Assembly (NCBI RefSeq): GCF_000013645.1
Contig: NC_007951.1
Coordinates: 62,001-126,000, forward strand
DNA from: Paraburkholderia xenovorans LB400
Lineage (GTDB): Bacteria > Pseudomonadota > Gammaproteobacteria > Burkholderiales > Burkholderiaceae
DNA: 64,000 nt
Reading direction: 5' to 3'
Each line of letters begins with the position of its first letter. Position 1 is the first letter of the stretch. Made by a program: the position numbers and the translations under genes. Below, in pieces: positions 60,066 to 64,000 of this stretch. The notes below the pieces were generated by a model that worked only from the letters and a program-made list of their open reading frames with translations, did not search any database and was not told the DNA's origin.

Positions 60066-60278
60066 ATGCAAATCGGTTCCATTGTCCGATCGGTGCATAT
60101 CGCCGTGCCGCAAGGCGCGCGCGGGATCGTCATGCGCATTCTCGGCGACATGGCAATGGTGGCGTGGTATGCCGGCGAGCCCGGCGCTTCGCTGCAACTG
60201 AACACTGAACCCTTTTTCCTTGAAGACCTGATCGATACGGGCGAGCTGGTGCGACCGTCGAGCGCGCAGATGCATTGA
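60066..60278 (+). CDS. Small hypothetical protein
   Basis: 70 residues (MQIGSIVRSVHIAVPQGARG...), a mixed, soluble composition with no motif I know. GGGGAA upstream is a fair ribosome binding site. It lies 105 bp before srkA on the same strand. Its reality is moderately supported by the start context only. Confidence 0.5.
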   Translation: MQIGSIVRSVHIAVPQGARGIVMRILGDMAMVAWYAGEPGASLQLNTEPFFLEDLIDTGELVRPSSAQMH

Positions 60279-60382
60279 AGGCCGTTCGAGTGCAGGCCGT
60301 GTGCCAGTTGTAAGCCGCGGCTTGCGCCGCGTTGTGCGTCGTCACCCTCGTCTTTGACGGCGGCGCGGCGCACAATGCCGGC

Positions 60383-61411
60383 ATGAACGACGACATTCTC
60401 GATCCACAGGACGGCGCGAACAGCGCTGTGCCTTTCGCCCGGCTCAAGCCGGAAATCGTGCTCGACGCGCTCGACGGCGTGCTCAGCACAGTCGGCGTGC
60501 GCACCGACGGCCGCATGCTGCCGCTCAACAGCTACGAGAACCGCGTGTACCAGGTCGGCGTGGAAGATGGCCCGCCCGTGGTCGCGAAGTTCTATCGGCC
60601 CGAGCGCTGGAGCGACGCCGCGATTCTCGAAGAACATGCTTTCGTTGCCGATCTCGCTTCCCGCGAAATTCCGGCGGTGCCTGCGCGCGTTTTCGAAGGC
60701 CGCACACTGCATAGCTTCGACGGTTTCCGCTTCTCGATCTTCGAGCGTCGCGGCGGCCGCGCGCCGGATCTCGACCGGCCCGACACGCTGGAATGGCTCG
60801 GGCGTTTCATCGGCCGCATCCATGCGGTGGGTCAGACGCAGAATTACGTCGAACGTCCCACGCTGGACATTCACACCTTCGGCTACGAGCCGCGCGACTT
60901 CCTGCTCGCGCACCGTTTCGTACCGGACAACCTGCGCACCGCATGGGAAACCGTGGTGAACCTCGCGCTCGAAGGCGTGGAGCGCGCGTTCGAGCGGGCC
61001 GGCGACATCCGCATGCTGCGAATGCATGGCGACTGTCATCCGAGCAACGTGTTGTGGACCGACGCAGGGCCGCATTTCGTCGACTTCGACGACAGCCGCA
61101 TGGGACCGGCGGTGCAGGATCTGTGGCTGTTGCTGCCGGGCGAGCGCGCAGAAGCGTCGCGCGCGCTGGCGGATCTGCTCGCAGGCTATGAAGACTTTTG
61201 CGACTTCGAGCCGCGCGAACTCTATCTGGTCGAAGCGTTGCGCACGCTGCGGCTGATTCACTATCAGGCGTGGCTCGCGCGCCGCTGGGACGACCCGGCG
61301 TTCCCCGCAGCGTTTCCGTGGTTCAACACGCAGCGTTACTGGGAAGACCGCATCCTCGAATTGCGCGAGCAGATCGGCGCGATGCAGGAAGGGCCGCTTT
61401 GGCCCGTTTGA
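60383..61411 (+). CDS. srkA: Stress response kinase SrkA-like protein
   Basis: Ser/Thr protein kinase of the YihE/RdoA type that protects against stress-induced death in E. coli. The 342-residue protein has the RdoA N-terminal region LPLNSYENRVYQV, Lys69 near the phosphate-binding site, and the kinase core MHGDCHPSNVLW with Asp217 and Asn222. The metal site VDFDDSRMGP has Asp234. ATG at 60383 is chosen by homology. Confidence 0.88.
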   Translation: MNDDILDPQDGANSAVPFARLKPEIVLDALDGVLSTVGVRTDGRMLPLNSYENRVYQVGVEDGPPVVAKFYRPERWSDAAILEEHAFVADLASREIPAVPARVFEGRTLHSFDGFRFSIFERRGGRAPDLDRPDTLEWLGRFIGRIHAVGQTQNYVERPTLDIHTFGYEPRDFLLAHRFVPDNLRTAWETVVNLALEGVERAFERAGDIRMLRMHGDCHPSNVLWTDAGPHFVDFDDSRMGPAVQDLWLLLPGERAEASRALADLLAGYEDFCDFEPRELYLVEALRTLRLIHYQAWLARRWDDPAFPAAFPWFNTQRYWEDRILELREQIGAMQEGPLWPV

Positions 61412-61448
61412 GTGCGCGCCCGGCGAAGGCATGCGCTTTCGCCCGCGC

Positions 61449-63350
61449 TCACGGCGCCTGCGAAGCAACGCTCGACGGCTCCGCCAGCGTCGATTTGACA
61501 ATTACTTCGGCACGCACGTCGCGCCCGATCGCTTCGATCGTGGGGCGCATCTGCGCGAAGTCGTCGGGTGTGCAGACGTCGCTATCGAAATGCGTGGCGC
61601 CGTCGCGCGTCATCGTGACCACGTTGCTTTGCGGGTCGAACGTGTACTGCGACTGGAAATCGACAAAGCGGTCCTGGGTCCGCTTCGCCTCCGGCACGTC
61701 GAGCACGCGAAAATTGGCGGGCAACTCGATGCGCGCGCGTTCATGCAGCGCCTGGTTGCGGCAGATGAACGGCTGCGTGCGCTGGCGCTCGCCCAGCCAG
61801 TAGCGCGTATCCGCCTCGAAGCCGCCGGCCAGACTCGTCAGCGCCGGAATCGACGCCGCCGCGCCGGGCACCACGAGACTTTCCAGCCTGCCTTTCATCG
61901 TGATGGTGAGCGGGCCGTCGGCCACGGTGAGGTCGTTCGTGGTGAGCGTGGCGGTGCCGCGCAGGTTGGCGCTGCGCAATTCGGCCTGAATCGATTCCTC
62001 GCGCTGTGCGGGTGTTTGCGTGCGCAGCATGGCGCGCGTCTGTTCGGCGGAAGCGCCGGCCGCCTCCAGCCGGTACGTGAAGCTCGCCGAGCCATCCGGT
62101 TCGACCTTGATCGACAGGTCGGTGCTGCGCGTCAGGAGCGCCGTGGCGGGCGTGCGCGAGAGCACACCCTCGCCGACGAGCACGGTCGGCCGGTTCATGT
62201 CGGAGGGCGGCAGAAAACCGAATTCGACATTCGACGCGGTCGAATCGGCGTACTGCTGCAAATCCGGTAGCCACGTGATGATGTGATTGATGACGCCGTA
62301 CCCCGGCACGCTCGGCAGCGTGTAGATCGTGCCGCTGCTGATCAGGGCCGGCTCGTTGCGCACGCCGGCCGCGTCGAGCAACGCGCCGTAAAGCGCGACG
62401 TGATCCTTGCAGTCGCCGTAGCGGTTCGCGAGGACCGCGCTCGCGCCGTGCGGCACCACCGCGCCGCGCCCGACGTTGATCGCTACATAGCGCACATTGC
62501 GGCGTACCCAGTCGTACAGCGTCTTGGCTTTGTCGCGCGGCGTGCGGTCGTGCGCGGTGAGCTGTTGCGCGAGACGCGTGACGGCGGCGTCGTGCGCGCT
62601 CGGGTCCGCGGCGGATTCCCGGTAGGTTGCGGCGAACGCGGCGTAGTCCGGGAAGGTCGAGACCATCAGCCGGTCGCCGTACGACACGTACGCAACCGAG
62701 CCGCGCTCCAGGCGGCTGAAATGCGCCTTGTCGTAGCGATATTCGTAGCGCGTGCGGCCTTCGCGCGTCACGGGCTGCACGACGGTGAAGCCGCGCGCGT
62801 CGGCATAAAGCGGCTTGCCGGCGGGCAGATCGTAGATCAGGCGGAAGTTGTGCGTGGGTGCGAGATCGGGCGGCGTGAAGTCGCTGAACTGGCCCGGCAC
62901 GATCGGCTGCTTCTGCGTCTTGCGATAGGTGAGATGCACACGCGCGCCCGGTTCCACGGCGGGAAACACGATCACCTTTTCCTGAATGTCCTGAAACATC
63001 GGTGCGTCGAACGAGCGGGCTTCCTGGACGTCGCGGATCTGATCGGGCTGCACGTCGTGACGTACGCCGTCGGCGGTGATCGTGTAGGCCTCGATGATCT
63101 GCACGTCCGCCATGTTGCGGTTGAACCAGACATATTGCTGAGCGACCCGCGCGACGCCCGCTTCGTTGTTCACGAGCAGTGTCATCGAATCGAGCTTCGA
63201 ATAGGAGCCGTCCGCGTTGACGGTGAAGGTCTGCGTCTCGCCTTCGTTGGTATAGGGATCGTCCAGTCTGGCCGCGACGCTCGCCCCCGCGCCGTGGATG
63301 CCGGCAAGCCAGCCGAAGGAGGCAAGACAAACCAGGGAAGAAAGGCGCAT
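61449..63350 (-). CDS. DUF3857/transglutaminase-like exported protein
   Basis: The 633-residue protein has a signal peptide (about 1-24), a DUF3857 domain (about 30-200) and a transglutaminase-like domain. The latter has the papain-like triad Cys314 (in NRYGDCKDH), His356 (in NHIITW) and Asp369 (in YADSTASN). A C-terminal DUF2569-like or beta-rich region follows. Such proteins are exported and of unknown function. An upstream in-frame extension is open but not family-like. Confidence 0.88.
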   Translation of the reverse strand: MRLSSLVCLASFGWLAGIHGAGASVAARLDDPYTNEGETQTFTVNADGSYSKLDSMTLLVNNEAGVARVAQQYVWFNRNMADVQIIEAYTITADGVRHDVQPDQIRDVQEARSFDAPMFQDIQEKVIVFPAVEPGARVHLTYRKTQKQPIVPGQFSDFTPPDLAPTHNFRLIYDLPAGKPLYADARGFTVVQPVTREGRTRYEYRYDKAHFSRLERGSVAYVSYGDRLMVSTFPDYAAFAATYRESAADPSAHDAAVTRLAQQLTAHDRTPRDKAKTLYDWVRRNVRYVAINVGRGAVVPHGASAVLANRYGDCKDHVALYGALLDAAGVRNEPALISSGTIYTLPSVPGYGVINHIITWLPDLQQYADSTASNVEFGFLPPSDMNRPTVLVGEGVLSRTPATALLTRSTDLSIKVEPDGSASFTYRLEAAGASAEQTRAMLRTQTPAQREESIQAELRSANLRGTATLTTNDLTVADGPLTITMKGRLESLVVPGAAASIPALTSLAGGFEADTRYWLGERQRTQPFICRNQALHERARIELPANFRVLDVPEAKRTQDRFVDFQSQYTFDPQSNVVTMTRDGATHFDSDVCTPDDFAQMRPTIEAIGRDVRAEVIVKSTLAEPSSVASQAP

Positions 63351-63702
63351 GGCAGGCTGGTATCCGGACTTAACGTTGGCGGGATCGCCAGTTAGAGTCA
63401 GGGCGCGCCGCGCCGATGTCAAGCAGATGCAGCGTGTTGCGATTGAGCAAACCACTTAATTGTGTAATGATATCCATTCTCAATTGAAAGGCGTCGCCAG
63501 CTTTCTGTCACATTTCTCCTCTGTGACTACCAGCCAGCCTTTCAGCCGGATAACCTGGACCGCAAGCCGGGTCGTCCGGCACTCCCTTTTAGTCCTTTCC
63601 TCGAACACTGCCGGGCGAGCGTACGCGTTGTCGCCGCGTGACGGCGATGGATCAACCTGCTGCGCCTGGAGCCCGGATTTGAACGCGCCTGACTCGATCG
63701 AC
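63351..63702. other. Divergent region between the DUF3857 gene and the PepSY gene
   Basis: 352 bp with no gene. It contains the Fur box candidate and an AT-rich stretch around 63450-63490, and would hold promoters for both genes. The remainder shows nothing recognisable. Confidence 0.5.
63463..63481 (+). promoter_or_regulatory. Candidate Fur box
   Basis: TGTAATGATATCCATTCTC matches the 19-base Fur consensus (GATAATGATAATCATTATC) at 14 of 19 positions by my count. Flanking CAATTG sequences extend the dyad. It lies about 220 bp upstream of the PepSY gene and 113 bp from the divergent DUF3857 start. Confidence 0.55.
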
Positions 63703-64000
63703 ATGAAACCCGCCGCCGGTCACGGCACGCAATACACGGCTCACACGCGGGGGCCCGGCCGTCATCTGATGGACGACGCCGAACAGGCGGCGCGGCGTCA
63801 GCGCTCGCGGCGCGCGAATTTCATCAAGTGGCTGCGCAAGGTGCACGGCTGGGTCGGCCTGTGGGGCGCTGTGCTGGGCTTGCTGTTCGGCGCGACCGGG
63901 TTTCTGCTGAACCACCGCGGCGGCCCGTTGAAGGTCTCGTCGGGCGAGCCGCAAGTCGAGCAGATGCAGATTCCCGTCCCGCAAGAACCGCTGCGCTCGC
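63703..64000 (+). CDS. PepSY-associated membrane protein, 5' part
   Basis: The first 99 residues are present; the gene runs off the right edge. After a polar N-terminus comes FIKWLRKVHGWVGLWGAVLG, the start of the PepSY-TM family, with a hydrophobic span about 49-67. These proteins occur with siderophore uptake and ferric reduction, which agrees with the Fur box upstream. The ATG at 63703 is assumed; a TTG at 63679 is an alternative. Confidence 0.75.
   Translation, partial: MKPAAGHGTQYTAHTRGPGRHLMDDAEQAARRQRSRRANFIKWLRKVHGWVGLWGAVLGLLFGATGFLLNHRGGPLKVSSGEPQVEQMQIPVPQEPLRS

Overview
This window looks like a stretch of the main chromosome of a Burkholderia or Paraburkholderia species. The grounds are the high GC content, the near-continuous coding, the gene families, and the gene order around mreBCD-mrdA-rodA/gatCAB, metXW, argB-slmA, hslVU-dksA and metK/lpxL. 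Nearly everything is core-genome material. I saw no prophage, insertion sequence, CRISPR array, toxin-antitoxin pair or defence island. Species assignment is an inference from family resemblance, not from a search.

Layout. At 1-3.5 kb lie the 5' end of dprA, then def and fmt, a LysE-type exporter and htpX. At 3.8-9 kb an overlapping operon carries rsmB, a DUF4390 protein, an NtrY-like kinase and an NtrX-like regulator lacking the usual AAA+ domain; tRNA-Phe follows. At 9.5-13.2 kb are queC-queE-queD, an HpaI-type aldolase and a Sel1-repeat protein. At 13.3-19.7 kb the minus strand carries the elongation-machinery operon mreB-mreC-mreD-mrdA-rodA. At 20-25.4 kb the plus strand carries gatC-gatA-gatB, a PPK2-type kinase and an exonuclease III. 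At 25.4-32.8 kb the minus strand carries argB, a pyrimidine 5'-nucleotidase and slmA, then metX-metW-ampG and an M48 protease.

At 33-37 kb are a CWC-type cysteine-rich protein, a TPR/glycosyltransferase-like protein and a RegB/RegA-type redox two-component system. At 37-46.6 kb a long minus-strand block holds hslU, hslV, a zinc-finger-less dksA, a CobW-type GTPase, an rRNA methyltransferase, xerC, DUF484, dapF and lpxL. At 46.8-51.6 kb are metK with a structured leader, a PhyH-type oxygenase, small membrane proteins and an aldo-keto reductase. At 51.9-59.6 kb are an MFS exporter, an 11-bp tandem repeat and a complete tripartite RND efflux operon. At 60-64 kb are an SrkA-like kinase, a DUF3857/transglutaminase protein and the start of a PepSY membrane protein behind a likely Fur box.

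Functionally the window is dominated by translation quality (def, fmt, rsmB, queCED, gatCAB, tRNA-Phe), envelope growth and stress (mre/mrd, ampG, lpxL, htpX, M48, RND efflux), methionine and SAM supply (metXW, metK), and proteostasis (hslVU, htpX). I found no clear candidate for a wholly new multi-gene system. The most interesting leads are the structured 5' leader of metK, the zinc-free DksA near a histidine-rich CobW protein, the shortened NtrX-like regulator, the palindrome on the metX promoter, matching sigma-32-like promoters at htpX and hslVU, low-complexity tails on several envelope proteins, and the 11-bp minisatellite.
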